A stretch of DNA of 64,000 nt from Paracoccus sp. (in: a-proteobacteria) (GTDB lineage: Bacteria > Pseudomonadota > Alphaproteobacteria > Rhodobacterales > Rhodobacteraceae). A model generated the notes under the pieces. That model was not told the origin of the DNA, made no database searches, and saw nothing but the letters and a program-made list of their open reading frames with translations. Each line of letters begins with the position of its first letter. The first letter of the stretch is position 1. Shown here piece after piece: positions 25,087 through 33,856 of the stretch. The position numbers and the translations under genes were made by a program. The DNA lies in the NCBI RefSeq assembly GCF_030538495.1, contig NZ_JAUNTW010000001.1, positions 25,068 through 89,067 of the forward strand. The letters run 5' to 3'.

Positions 25087-25380
25087 ATGGACGCGACCTT
25101 CGCGCGGTATGATTCCGCCGATTACTTGAAAACCGATGAAGATATCGCCGCCTATCTTGAGGCGGTGATGGAGGAAGGCGGCGACGATCCGGCCTATATT
25201 GCACGTGCGCTTGGGGTGGTTGCCCGCGCGCGCAACATGAGCGCGCTTGCTAAAGAGGTCGGCATGAGCCGGGTTGGGCTGAATAAGGCTTTGTCCGGTG
25301 AAGGCAATCCGACGCTGGCAACGGTGCTGAAAGTGTCCAAAGCACTGGGCTTCAAGCTGTCATTTCAGCCAAATACCTGA
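25087..25380 (+). CDS. Antitoxin of the addiction module
   Basis: A 97-aa antidote of the HigA-like 'addiction module antidote' family: 'YDSADYLKTDEDIAAYLEAVMEEGGDDPAYIARALGVVARARNMSALAKEVGMSRVGLNKALSGEGNPTLATVLKVSKALGFKLSF'. The C-terminal half is a helix-turn-helix, so it should bind its own operator near 24774. GTG at 25084 is an alternative start. It converges on the relaxase gene with 4 bp between stops. Confidence 0.93.
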   Translation: MDATFARYDSADYLKTDEDIAAYLEAVMEEGGDDPAYIARALGVVARARNMSALAKEVGMSRVGLNKALSGEGNPTLATVLKVSKALGFKLSFQPNT

Positions 25381-25384
25381 CCGA

Positions 25385-27337
25385 TCACGGGGACGGACCG
25401 GATGAGCGGTTCCAATCGGCGCGGCGCTCAACTGGGCGCTCAGGGTTTGCGGGATGGCTTTGCCAACGTGGCCTGAACCAATCCGCCAGCCGCTGATAGC
25501 CTTCGTTGCCAAAGACCGCCCGAACGCCCTCCTTAAGCAGTTCAGCGAAGGCTGCCCATGCGCTAGCCTGTGGCTCCATCCGGCGTTTTTGGATTTCTTC
25601 ACGAACAAGGCGGGTCGCCTCAGCTTCGGCAGATGTGAGCGCGGTTTCAGCCTGCGTCTTGAGCGTCGCGGCCTCTTCTAAACTGAGCGTTGCTTGCTGG
25701 GCGATCTGAATGGCCTCGGCTTTCGCGGCATCAACCAGCTTATGAGCCGACAGCTCCGCTTCTTGAAGAATTCGCACGGCCCCGGATTCCGCAGCCTGCT
25801 TGTGTGTTGAGGCGGCCTTTGTGGCGCTCTCAACGATCTTCGCGGCCTCCTGCCGGGCATCCTCCAGCCCCTTCGCGCGCGCGTCAGCTTCAAGTTGAGC
25901 GGTTCTAGCAGCCCATGATCCAATCCTGTCAAAGGCCGTATTGATTGCGCCAATCGTGCTTTCCGGAAGATGTCGCGCTTGTCCCGTTTCAAGAAATCGC
26001 AGCGAGGCGGCGCGGAACCAGTCGAGCCGCGTCGGGTGATCCTTGCCAGACGCGCGGGTCAGATGATGGAACACGGCCTCACCAGCATCAGAAGCTTTAA
26101 TAACATCCAATATGCGCTTTTTAGCGACAAGATTTATTGCGCGGCCCAGATTGTCGGCTGCATTTTCAATATCATCAACAACAACCTCCAAATGCCTTTC
26201 GCGCGCAGTAAGTTGCTGATCTCGCGCTACAAGCTCCTTCTCTCGACGGGCGGCATCATTTTGTTGTAACAGGCGCGCTTCTTCTGCCAACGCCATCAAC
26301 TTCTCGGCATTTTCTGAGCGGGCTTCGGCAGCTGCAATGATATTATGCGCCTTCTCATCGGCATCATAGATAATTTTCATTGAATACTGCCTGCCAGACT
26401 CGACAATTTCCCTGCGCTCGATTCGCGCCGCTTCGACAGCATTTCTTTCATCATCAAGCGCTTTTGCTACCTTCGATCTTTCAATTTTGAGCTTCGAGAA
26501 CGTCCAACGAAGGTCTAGGTTTCTCTGAACAAGTTCATCCGCCTCAGATTCAAGCCGGTCACAGTATTTCTTGGTTTCGCGAGCTTCAGCGATCAAGCTG
26601 AAATCAGATGACGCACGCGCAATTTCTTTCTCGGTATGCCATTCTGCGCGGGTCAGCCTTCTACGCCTAGGACCGTAGCGCGTCAGGCCGGACGGTATGC
26701 CGACGATTGCATGATAATCATCTTGAAGATTTCTGCCTTCAGAACGGTATGCGCGTTTCGCAATCTTGAGTGCCTCTTTATTTGATTTTCCTGCGGCCTT
26801 TTCTTCTTGAAGTACCCGGCGCTTCATCATGTAAGCCGGATTCATTGTGCGAGCGTCACAGCCGGAATCAGACTCAGGCAGCCCAAAGGCGTGCAAGTGC
26901 AGATAGGGTTCGTCACTGTGCTGAATGACTGATTTCAGATTGCCACCCCAGAGCTTCTTCAACCATTTCAGGTTTAGTTCGCGCCACTCCAAATAACGCT
27001 TCCATTCCTCATGATCAGATTGAACCTGTTCACGAGGGACCGGATAGCTCATCACACAACCAGCCAAAGTGTGACGGTCTTTCCGGATAGCTCGTTCCTT
27101 GATTTCACCCTTGACCTGCACCTTGGTTTTACGCTTTGCGAGTAGGGCGGCGTGCGCCTGCCGGACTTCATCAATCGTCATGCCAAAAATAAGCTCGGGC
27201 GGCTTTGGCTGTTCGACGTGCGATGAATATTCCGCGTCACCTTCGACTTCTTTCAAGACCTGATCGACGGACTGACCTGCCTTGTTTCCTGACCGCGAGA
27301 ACGTCCTGAGATTCGCAAAACCGGGGCCGCTCATCAT
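25385..27337 (-). CDS. MobV-type relaxase (Mob/Pre family)
   Basis: A 650-aa protein. The N-terminal third matches the Mob/Pre relaxase family: the motif 'HSDEPYLHLH' (His140 to His149) aligns with the canonical HxDE..PHxH metal site, though the proline-threonine part is changed. The rest is a long charged coiled coil (about 260-600) rich in Ala-Glu. The enzyme would nick at oriT and pilot the DNA during mobilization. ATG at 27337 or 27334 is preferred over a GTG at 27343; the ribosome site is weak. Inverted repeats just upstream fit an oriT. Relaxase family is well supported. Confidence 0.8.
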   Translation of the reverse strand: MMSGPGFANLRTFSRSGNKAGQSVDQVLKEVEGDAEYSSHVEQPKPPELIFGMTIDEVRQAHAALLAKRKTKVQVKGEIKERAIRKDRHTLAGCVMSYPVPREQVQSDHEEWKRYLEWRELNLKWLKKLWGGNLKSVIQHSDEPYLHLHAFGLPESDSGCDARTMNPAYMMKRRVLQEEKAAGKSNKEALKIAKRAYRSEGRNLQDDYHAIVGIPSGLTRYGPRRRRLTRAEWHTEKEIARASSDFSLIAEARETKKYCDRLESEADELVQRNLDLRWTFSKLKIERSKVAKALDDERNAVEAARIERREIVESGRQYSMKIIYDADEKAHNIIAAAEARSENAEKLMALAEEARLLQQNDAARREKELVARDQQLTARERHLEVVVDDIENAADNLGRAINLVAKKRILDVIKASDAGEAVFHHLTRASGKDHPTRLDWFRAASLRFLETGQARHLPESTIGAINTAFDRIGSWAARTAQLEADARAKGLEDARQEAAKIVESATKAASTHKQAAESGAVRILQEAELSAHKLVDAAKAEAIQIAQQATLSLEEAATLKTQAETALTSAEAEATRLVREEIQKRRMEPQASAWAAFAELLKEGVRAVFGNEGYQRLADWFRPRWQSHPANPERPVERRADWNRSSGPSP

Positions 27338-27602
27338 GACCACCGAAAGCGATAGTCATAACGTTGTACTGTCCGACTATAACGTTGCAAGCAACGTGTC
27401 GGCCAAGGCGCTGCGCCCTTGGGACCAGCCAGCGGCTGCGCCGCCGATCCGTGCCGGATCGAAGCCGCCTGGGGCGGCTGCAAAATTCGCCCTTCGCCTG
27501 CCTTGTGGGGGCGGCGTCGGGCGAATTTTGCGAGACGGTGACGGACAGCATCAGATGCGGCGGCAACTCCACTAAGCGGCGCCGGGGGCAATCGAAGTGG
27601 CG
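27338..27602. other. Candidate oriT region upstream of the relaxase
   Basis: This 265-bp spacer contains ATAACGTTG twice (near 27358 and 27380), a 16-bp palindrome ACGTTGC-AA-GCAACGT (27382-27397) and a long dyad GCAAAATTCGCCC (27480-27492) with GGGCGAATTTTGC (27519-27531). Relaxase nick regions usually lie next to their relaxase gene and hold such dyads. No gene is supported here. Confidence 0.5.
27480..27531. repeat. 13-bp perfect inverted repeat
   Basis: Arms GCAAAATTCGCCC and GGGCGAATTTTGC are perfect over 13 bp with 26 bp between. The centre is GC-rich. It is the strongest dyad in the island and may be an oriT hairpin or a binding site of the replication-like protein. Confidence 0.75.
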
Positions 27603-28463
27603 TCATAGGCCTATCCTCGCCGCCGATGCCTCTTCGCGCGTCACCAAGCCCTGCGAAATCAGCTCTGCGAAATTACCCGGCGACATCGTACGGCAAAGCG
27701 GGCTGCGCGTGCGAACCCATTCCGCATGACGCGCCAACACTTTTTGAAGTGCCCCGCCGTTAGGCTGGGTCATTTCAGATGAAAGCCGCCTTTCTTCAAC
27801 ATGACGCCGCCATTTCCCATCGCGCAACCAATTGTCAATAAAACTGACCTTCGACCGCGTGAATTCGGCTGACTCGACGGCATATGATCTGGCTGCAACA
27901 GCGAGGTCATCGGCGGGCGCTTCGGATAGAACCTGTGCTATAAGTACGCGGCACTCTTCTCGCTTGCGCAGCCGGTCTTGCGGATACGCTTCCCAAATCT
28001 TTTGAAAACCCGCATCCAGCCCCTGTGCGTCAGCACAGGGAGGATATGGTTTTTCATCTGGGTTATAACTGTTCCTATTACATTTGCCCTCAGGGGCCGA
28101 TAGTTTGTCCCTAATGGCACATCCATCTGCCTTGTGCGGCGAATCCATTTGCCCCTGAGGGCAAATGGGAGAATTCAGGGCATACCACGCCGTCCGGTCA
28201 TATTTATCTCCAGCGTAATTGCCTTTCACGATCAAGCCAGCCTCGATCAGCTTGTCGATGGCCACGCGAACCTGCTTGGGCGAGAAATAGGGAAAGAGCT
28301 TCGCGAAGGCCGAGACCGAGTTATAGGTCCAGTAGCGACCATCTCGGAAATTGTGACCGTTGGCCTCGTTCTTCTCGACCCAGAAGCAGATGTTCTGATA
28401 GATCACGGCGGCGTTCAAACCCACCTGCACCGCCACTTGCGGGTCAAAGCTGTGGCGGCTCAT
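27603..28463 (-). CDS. Replication-initiator-like winged-helix protein
   Basis: A 286-aa protein with an N-terminal winged helix domain: 'FDPQVAVQVGLNAAVIYQNICFWVEKNEAN' and 'YNSVSAFAKLFPYFSPKQVRVAIDKLIEAGLIVKGNY' (about 6-85), a pattern found in plasmid and phage replication proteins. The C-terminal part contains a helical region ending 'VSFIDNWLRDGKWRRH'. It lies at the tRNA end of the island, upstream of the relaxase on the same strand. A role in replication is inferred from fold and context; no catalytic motif was seen. Confidence 0.55.
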   Translation of the reverse strand: MSRHSFDPQVAVQVGLNAAVIYQNICFWVEKNEANGHNFRDGRYWTYNSVSAFAKLFPYFSPKQVRVAIDKLIEAGLIVKGNYAGDKYDRTAWYALNSPICPQGQMDSPHKADGCAIRDKLSAPEGKCNRNSYNPDEKPYPPCADAQGLDAGFQKIWEAYPQDRLRKREECRVLIAQVLSEAPADDLAVAARSYAVESAEFTRSKVSFIDNWLRDGKWRRHVEERRLSSEMTQPNGGALQKVLARHAEWVRTRSPLCRTMSPGNFAELISQGLVTREEASAARIGL

Positions 28464-28560
28464 GATGCGATTCCGCCGCCGGATTGAGCGCTATCCGGAG
28501 AAAATCCGGATACCGACGCCGCAGCCTTCACGCCGCATCCACACAACTTATTGAAAAGAC

Positions 28561-28637
<77 letters not shown>

Positions 28638-28700
28638 TTGTTCGGGGTGCATAGCCCGGCGGACAGGGCTGTGCAATGGAAAAATCAGTGAAACCGTGGA

Positions 28701-29426
28701 TCAGAAGCCAAAACTGAACCGCTGCACCACGCCGATTTTGATCGACGACTGGTCGGTATCCTGCACCACCGGCGAATTTTTCGCATCACCGATCAGGCGA
28801 CCGTAACGCATTTCGCCGACCAAAGCGGTCGTGTCGGTCACGGCATAGCGCATGTCCAGCGTCAGCGCAGCGGCGTTGAACCCGCTGCCAGCGTCATAGG
28901 CATCGCGGCCCGCAGCGGCGGCGTCCGCGTCGCTGATGCCGAAATAGGTGCGGTTGTAGCGGGCATTGCCATAGGTCACCTCGGCCCCCGACCACAAGGT
29001 GAAGCGGTCGGTCACATCGGTGCGGACACGCGCGCCGACTTCGCCGGTGAACCCGGTATGGCCGTTGAACCCACGGCGGACGGTTGCATAACCCGTCACC
29101 GGACCCATGCCGTAACGCGCCCGAGCGCCCAATTCGATGGCGCGATCGACATTCGGCAGGCCGGCCAGCTTGTCCGAATCACTGGATTTACGCTTCCCAA
29201 CCAGCGCAGCGGACGGCGCGATCCCGAAACCCTGCGCGTCCTGACCCGCGCCGGGGGTATAGCTGCCGTCGCGGAAAATGAACCACGGCGTCACCTTATC
29301 CGACGACGCGCCCGGATAGGCCGGTTGATAGGCCGCGCCCAACCCCACGTCAAAGCTGGCCCCGCCAAAATTTTGCGCCGCAACCGGCGTGGCCATCAGC
29401 ATCAGGGCGAACGAAGCGTATTTCAT
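28701..29426 (-). CDS. MipA/OmpV-family outer-membrane protein
   Basis: A 241-aa protein with an N-terminal signal peptide ('MKYASFALMLMATPVAAQ', cleavage near residue 18) and the MipA/OmpV pattern 'FDVGLGAAYQPAYPGASSDKVTPWFIFRDG', then strand-rich repeats and a terminal phenylalanine ('VVQRFSFGF') typical of outer-membrane barrels. The ATG at 29426 is chosen because it begins the signal peptide; the frame is open further upstream. It may act as a scaffold or a porin-like barrel. Its substrate is unknown. Confidence 0.88.
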   Translation of the reverse strand: MKYASFALMLMATPVAAQNFGGASFDVGLGAAYQPAYPGASSDKVTPWFIFRDGSYTPGAGQDAQGFGIAPSAALVGKRKSSDSDKLAGLPNVDRAIELGARARYGMGPVTGYATVRRGFNGHTGFTGEVGARVRTDVTDRFTLWSGAEVTYGNARYNRTYFGISDADAAAAGRDAYDAGSGFNAAALTLDMRYAVTDTTALVGEMRYGRLIGDAKNSPVVQDTDQSSIKIGVVQRFSFGF

Positions 29427-29531
29427 GGGTGGAATCCGTCTAAAGGTGGTTGGCGCAATCATAGCGGATGCGCGCCCACGAAACAACCGCCGCCGTGGCG
29501 CGCGGGCCGGAATGGGCATTTCCGCAACAGA

Positions 29532-31373
29532 TCAATCCCCCGCCTGTTCCAATTGTTCCAACGCGGTCATCCACAGGTCTTCGGCGCGGGACATGGCGGC
29601 CACGGCCTCGGCGTGTTTTTTACCCCATTTTTCGGCATCCGCAGGGTTTTGGTAAATCGCGGGATCGGCCAGTTTTTCGTTCAGTTTATCAATCATGTCG
29701 GCCAGCTTGTTCACGCGATCTTCGGCCCGGCGAACCTCGGCCCGGATGGTTAACATTTCGTCACGGGATGCGCGTTTCGGGGCCGGTTTCGGCGCATCGA
29801 CCACCGGCGCGGCCACGGGCGTCAACAAAAACCGGCGGTAATCATCCAGATCGCCGTCATAGGGCGCAACCGCGCCATCCTTGACCAGCCACAGCCGATC
29901 CGCAACCAGCCCCAACAGATGCATGTCGTGGCTGACCAGAACAACCGCGCCATTGTAATCGTTCAGCGCCTGCGCCAAGGCTTCGCGGCTTTCGATGTCC
30001 AGGTGGTTGGTCGGTTCGTCCAGAACCAGCAAATGCGGGGCGTCGATGGTCGCGATCAACAGCGACAGCCGCGCCTTTTGCCCGCCGGACAGTTGGCGCA
30101 CACAGGTTTCGGCCTGCGCCTCCATCAGACCGAAACCGGCCAGACGCGCGCGCAGTTTCGCCGGTGACTCATCCGGGCGGAGGCGGCGGATATGGTCCAG
30201 CGGGGTGTCGTCCAGCGATAATTCGTCAACCTGATGCTGCGCGAAATAGCCGACGCGCAGTTTCGACGACCGTGTGACGTCCCCCTCCATCACGGGCAGG
30301 CGTTCGGCCAACAGTTTGGACAGCGTGGATTTGCCCTGACCATTGCGCCCCAACAGCGCGATGCGGTCGTCCTGATCAATGCGCAAGTTCAGCCGCCGCA
30401 GGATCGCGCGGTCGCCATAGCCCACAGAGCCGCCTTCGATGGACACAATCGGCGGCGACAATTCGTCGGGCGCGGGAAAGGCGAAACGGTGGAATTTCGC
30501 ATCCTCGGGGGCAGTGATCGGTTCCATCTTGGCCAGCATTTTGATGCGGGCCTGCGCCTGACGGGCCTTGGACGCCTTGGCGCGGAACCGGTCAACAAAG
30601 CTTTGCAGATGGGCGCGGTGATCGGCCTGCTTGCGCGCCTCGGCCGCCTGAAGCGCGCGCTTTTCCGCGCGCAGCCGGGTAAAGCTGTCATAGCCGCCGG
30701 TATAGAGCGTTAACCGACGATCTTCGAGATGCAGGATATGGCCAACGGCGCGGTTCAGCAAATCGCGGTCATGGCTGATGATGATGACCGTATGCGGATA
30801 GCGCGCCAGATAGGTTTCCAGCCACAGCGCGCCTTCCAGATCCAGATAGTTGGTCGGTTCGTCCAGCAACAACACATCCGGCTGCGAAAACAGCACCCCG
30901 GCCAAAGCAACGCGCATCCGCCAGCCACCGGAAAAATCGCTGGTCGGGCGGGCCTGATCGGCGGTTGAAAAGCCCAGACCGTCCAGAATGGTGGCGGCGC
31001 GCGCCTCGGCCGACCAGGCGTCGATATCGGCCAGCCGGGTTTGAATGTCGGCAATGCGGTTCGGGTCGGTCGCGGTCTGCGATTCCGCCATCAGCGCGCT
31101 GCGTTCGGTATCGGCGTCCAGAACCGTGTCCAGAACCGACCGCCCGGTCGCCGCCGTTTCCTGCGCCACGCCGCCAATCCGCGCCCGCGACGGCAGGCTG
31201 ATCTCGCCCCCGTCCAGCGACAATTCGCCCCGGATCAGACGAAACAGCGTGGTCTTGCCCGCGCCATTGGGTCCGACAAGGCCGACCTTATGCCCGTCCG
31301 GAATGGTGGCCGAGGCGCCTTCGAACAAAGGGCGCCCCTGAATGGAATAGTTAATGTCAGAGATCCGCAACAT
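29532..31373 (-). CDS. ABC-F family ATPase
   Basis: A 613-aa protein with two ATPase domains and no membrane spans. The first has 'GPNGAGKTT' and 'LLLDEPTNYLD', with a signature 'SGGWRMRVA'; the second has 'GRNGQGKST', 'LSGGQKARLSLL' and 'LLVLDEPTNHLDI'. The linker is charged, and the C-terminus forms a coiled coil ('RAEDRVNKLADMIDKLNEKL'). Such proteins act on the ribosome. The ATG at 31373 begins the conserved 'MLRISDINYSIQGRPLF'. It lies 31 bp after gshB on the same strand. Subfamily (Uup, YheS) is not resolved. Confidence 0.93.
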   Translation of the reverse strand: MLRISDINYSIQGRPLFEGASATIPDGHKVGLVGPNGAGKTTLFRLIRGELSLDGGEISLPSRARIGGVAQETAATGRSVLDTVLDADTERSALMAESQTATDPNRIADIQTRLADIDAWSAEARAATILDGLGFSTADQARPTSDFSGGWRMRVALAGVLFSQPDVLLLDEPTNYLDLEGALWLETYLARYPHTVIIISHDRDLLNRAVGHILHLEDRRLTLYTGGYDSFTRLRAEKRALQAAEARKQADHRAHLQSFVDRFRAKASKARQAQARIKMLAKMEPITAPEDAKFHRFAFPAPDELSPPIVSIEGGSVGYGDRAILRRLNLRIDQDDRIALLGRNGQGKSTLSKLLAERLPVMEGDVTRSSKLRVGYFAQHQVDELSLDDTPLDHIRRLRPDESPAKLRARLAGFGLMEAQAETCVRQLSGGQKARLSLLIATIDAPHLLVLDEPTNHLDIESREALAQALNDYNGAVVLVSHDMHLLGLVADRLWLVKDGAVAPYDGDLDDYRRFLLTPVAAPVVDAPKPAPKRASRDEMLTIRAEVRRAEDRVNKLADMIDKLNEKLADPAIYQNPADAEKWGKKHAEAVAAMSRAEDLWMTALEQLEQAGD

Positions 31374-31404
31374 CAGCGTCGCATGATCCAAAGGGAAAGT
31401 GGCG

Positions 31405-32370
31405 TCAAGACGCGCCCCCAGCCCGTTGCGCATCCAGTCGTTTTTCAATCGCCTGCCAGATGGCGGCGGCAGCGTTCACGCCATCGAACCGTTCCAGTTC
31501 CTGAATACCAGTGGGCGAGGTGACGTTAATTTCGGTCAGCCAGCCGTCGATCACGTCAATGCCGGTGAAAATCAGCCCCTTTTCCCGCAGAACCGGCGCG
31601 AGGCGCGCGCAAATTTCGCGTTCCCGGTCGGTCAGACCAACCTTTTCGGCGCGCCCGCCGACATGCATATTCGACCGCGCCTCACCCGCCTGCGGGACGC
31701 GGTTAATGGCGCCAATGGGTTCGCCATCGACCAGAATAATGCGTTTGTCCCCCTGCGTCACAGCGGGCAGGTATTTCTGCGCAATCATCGGTTCGCGGTT
31801 GATCCCGGCAAAGGTTTCCAACAGCGATGCCAGATTCGGATCCTCGGGCCGCAGATGAAACACCCCTGCCCCGCCATTCCCATAGAGCGGCTTGACGATA
31901 ATATCGCCATGACGCTGCCGGAACGCGCGGAAATCATCGGGATTGCGCGAGATCATCGTGGGCGGCGTCAGGTCGGGAAAATCCAGAACCATCAGCTTTT
32001 CCGGGCAGTTGCGCACCCAAAACGGATCATTCACCACTAAGGGGCGCGGATGCACCCGGTCCAGCAGATGCGTATTCGTGACATAGGACATATCGAACGG
32101 CGGATCCTGACGCAGCCAGACCACATCAAATCCGGTCAGGTCCACATCGGCCCAATCGCCAAAATCGACATGCGCGCCCTGCTGACGATGCAGCACAACC
32201 GGACGCCCGCGCGCAATCACCCGCCCTTCGTCATAGCGCAACTGATCGGCGGTGTATTGGAACAGGCGATGCCCGCGGGCCTGCGCCTCAATCCCGATGC
32301 GGAACGTGCTGTCGGCCGTGATCGCGACATGTTCGACCGGATCCATTTGCAGGGCGACGTAAAGGCTCAT
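31405..32370 (-). CDS. gshB: Glutathione synthetase
   Basis: A 321-aa ATP-grasp enzyme joining gamma-glutamylcysteine with glycine. '[22 protein letters not shown]', '[15 protein letters not shown]', '[25 protein letters not shown]' and '[17 protein letters not shown]' are family landmarks. The ATG at 32370 has AAGGAGA upstream. Length is typical (about 315 aa). It is in a leftward run with rsmI and yraN. Confidence 0.96.
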   Translation of the reverse strand: MSLYVALQMDPVEHVAITADSTFRIGIEAQARGHRLFQYTADQLRYDEGRVIARGRPVVLHRQQGAHVDFGDWADVDLTGFDVVWLRQDPPFDMSYVTNTHLLDRVHPRPLVVNDPFWVRNCPEKLMVLDFPDLTPPTMISRNPDDFRAFRQRHGDIIVKPLYGNGGAGVFHLRPEDPNLASLLETFAGINREPMIAQKYLPAVTQGDKRIILVDGEPIGAINRVPQAGEARSNMHVGGRAEKVGLTDREREICARLAPVLREKGLIFTGIDVIDGWLTEINVTSPTGIQELERFDGVNAAAAIWQAIEKRLDAQRAGGAS

Positions 32371-32427
32371 CCAACTCTCCTTACTTTGGGGATGTGTGAC
32401 GCGCATCACCCGCAGATGCAAGCCGGG

Positions 32428-32835
32428 TCAGAACGCACCGAACGCATTGTCGATCAGATCGACCCGCCCCTGCGCATCGACCAGTGCCACATCAAACCGC
32501 ATCGACGCCAAACCACCGAACCCGTTTGCATCGCAAAACTCACAGGCGGCCAGACAAATGCGGTCCATCTGCGCGCGGCCCAGCCGTTCAGCCGCCGCCC
32601 GATGGGTTGATGATGCCTTCACTTCGACGAAAACGATGTCGGCACCGTCCTGAAAAATCAGGTCGATTTCGCCCGCTTTGCCGCGCCAGCGACTGGCCAG
32701 CAGGGTGGCGCCACGGCGCAGATACAGGCGGGATACCGAATCTTCGGCCATCAGGCCGGATTGATAGGCGCGTTGCCCACGCCTGCGCCGTGAAGGGGCA
32801 GCCGTGCTGTGGTCCAGAACCATATCAAACGCCAT
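32428..32835 (-). CDS. YraN/UPF0102 family protein
   Basis: A 135-aa protein with the restriction-endonuclease-like pattern 'GEIDLIFQDGADIVFVEVKASS' (about 55-76), where Asp, Glu and Lys form the putative active site. Family members sit next to rsmI in many genomes, as here (22 bp after it). The exact role is not known; a DNA or RNA nuclease is inferred from the fold. Confidence 0.9.
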   Translation of the reverse strand: MAFDMVLDHSTAAPSRRRRGQRAYQSGLMAEDSVSRLYLRRGATLLASRWRGKAGEIDLIFQDGADIVFVEVKASSTHRAAAERLGRAQMDRICLAACEFCDANGFGGLASMRFDVALVDAQGRVDLIDNAFGAF

Positions 32836-32856
32836 AACCGGCCCCTTTCTGCGGCG

Positions 32857-33747
32857 TCATTCGCCGTCGTCGCGCCCCATGGTCAGGGCAAATTGATACA
32901 CATCGCGCCGTGGCAGACCCAATTCGGTCGCCGCTTCGCGAGCTGCGTCCTTAACGGACAGGTGTTCCAGATGGCGCAGCAGTACCGCCCGGATGTCGTC
33001 GTCACCTGCCGTCACCGGCGTGGGCCGGTCCAGAACCATGACAATTTCGCCTTTCAGGCTGTCCATGCGCGGATCATCGGCCAGATCGGCGGCCCGCCCG
33101 CGAATGATTTCTTCGAATTTCTTTGTCAGTTCCCGCGCCACCACTGTAATCCGATTCGCGTCAATCTCGCACAGTTCTTTTAATGTTCGGTTAATGCGCC
33201 GGGGGCTTTCAAAGATAATCAGCGTCGAATCGACCGCCATCCACTGCCGCAGCCATGTTTTTCGCGCCGCTGCGGTCGCGGGTGGAAAGCCCAGAAACAG
33301 GAACCGGTCGCTGGGCAGGCCCGACAGGCTGAGCGCGGTCAGCGCCGCCGATGGGCCGGGCAGCGCGTGGACGCGGGCGCCGGCTTCGGCGGCGTCGCGG
33401 GCCAGACGATAGCCGGGATCGGCCACCAGCGGCGTTCCCGCGTCCGAACAATAGGCCACGCTGGCCCCATCCGCCAAAGCCGCCAAGAGCGCAGGCCGCG
33501 CGCGGTCGCCGTTATGGTCGTGATAGGCCAAGACCCGCCGCCCGCGCAGCGGCACTCCGTGAATATCCATCAGGTGCCGCAGCACGCGCGTATCTTCGGC
33601 CGCCAGCACATCGGCGGAGTTCAGCACATCTAACGCACGCAGCGTAATATCGCGCGCCGCACCGATGGGGGTGGCCACCAGATACAGGCCCGCAGGCAGG
33701 GATGTGGCTTCGATGCTGGCGGACAGGCGGCGGGGGGTGTCGGTCAT
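32857..33747 (-). CDS. rsmI: 16S rRNA (cytidine1402-2'-O)-methyltransferase
   Basis: A 296-aa tetrapyrrole-methylase-type enzyme that methylates the ribose of C1402 in 16S rRNA. 'GLYLVATPIGAARDITLRALDVLNSADVLAAEDTRVLRHLM', 'YCSDAGTPLVADPGYRLA', 'PGPSAALTALSLSGLPSDRFLFLGF' and 'FESPRRINRTL' are clear. It is divergent from the LpoA-like lipoprotein gene, an arrangement common in Proteobacteria, and followed by yraN. Confidence 0.95.
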   Translation of the reverse strand: MTDTPRRLSASIEATSLPAGLYLVATPIGAARDITLRALDVLNSADVLAAEDTRVLRHLMDIHGVPLRGRRVLAYHDHNGDRARPALLAALADGASVAYCSDAGTPLVADPGYRLARDAAEAGARVHALPGPSAALTALSLSGLPSDRFLFLGFPPATAAARKTWLRQWMAVDSTLIIFESPRRINRTLKELCEIDANRITVVARELTKKFEEIIRGRAADLADDPRMDSLKGEIVMVLDRPTPVTAGDDDIRAVLLRHLEHLSVKDAAREAATELGLPRRDVYQFALTMGRDDGE

Positions 33748-33856
33748 GGGGGCCTTGATTTATGGTGGTGGTCAAACAGGCTGATTGCCAAGCGGGAATC
33801 GACCGCCTAGTTTCATGTCATCCGCAATCACATAACGTAAAGCAGGGACGTTTCCT

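Noticed and set aside
27237..27572. Short frames in the relaxase upstream region
   Set aside because: They cross the relaxase start and the dyads on both strands and show no similarity; the region is better seen as a non-coding control region.
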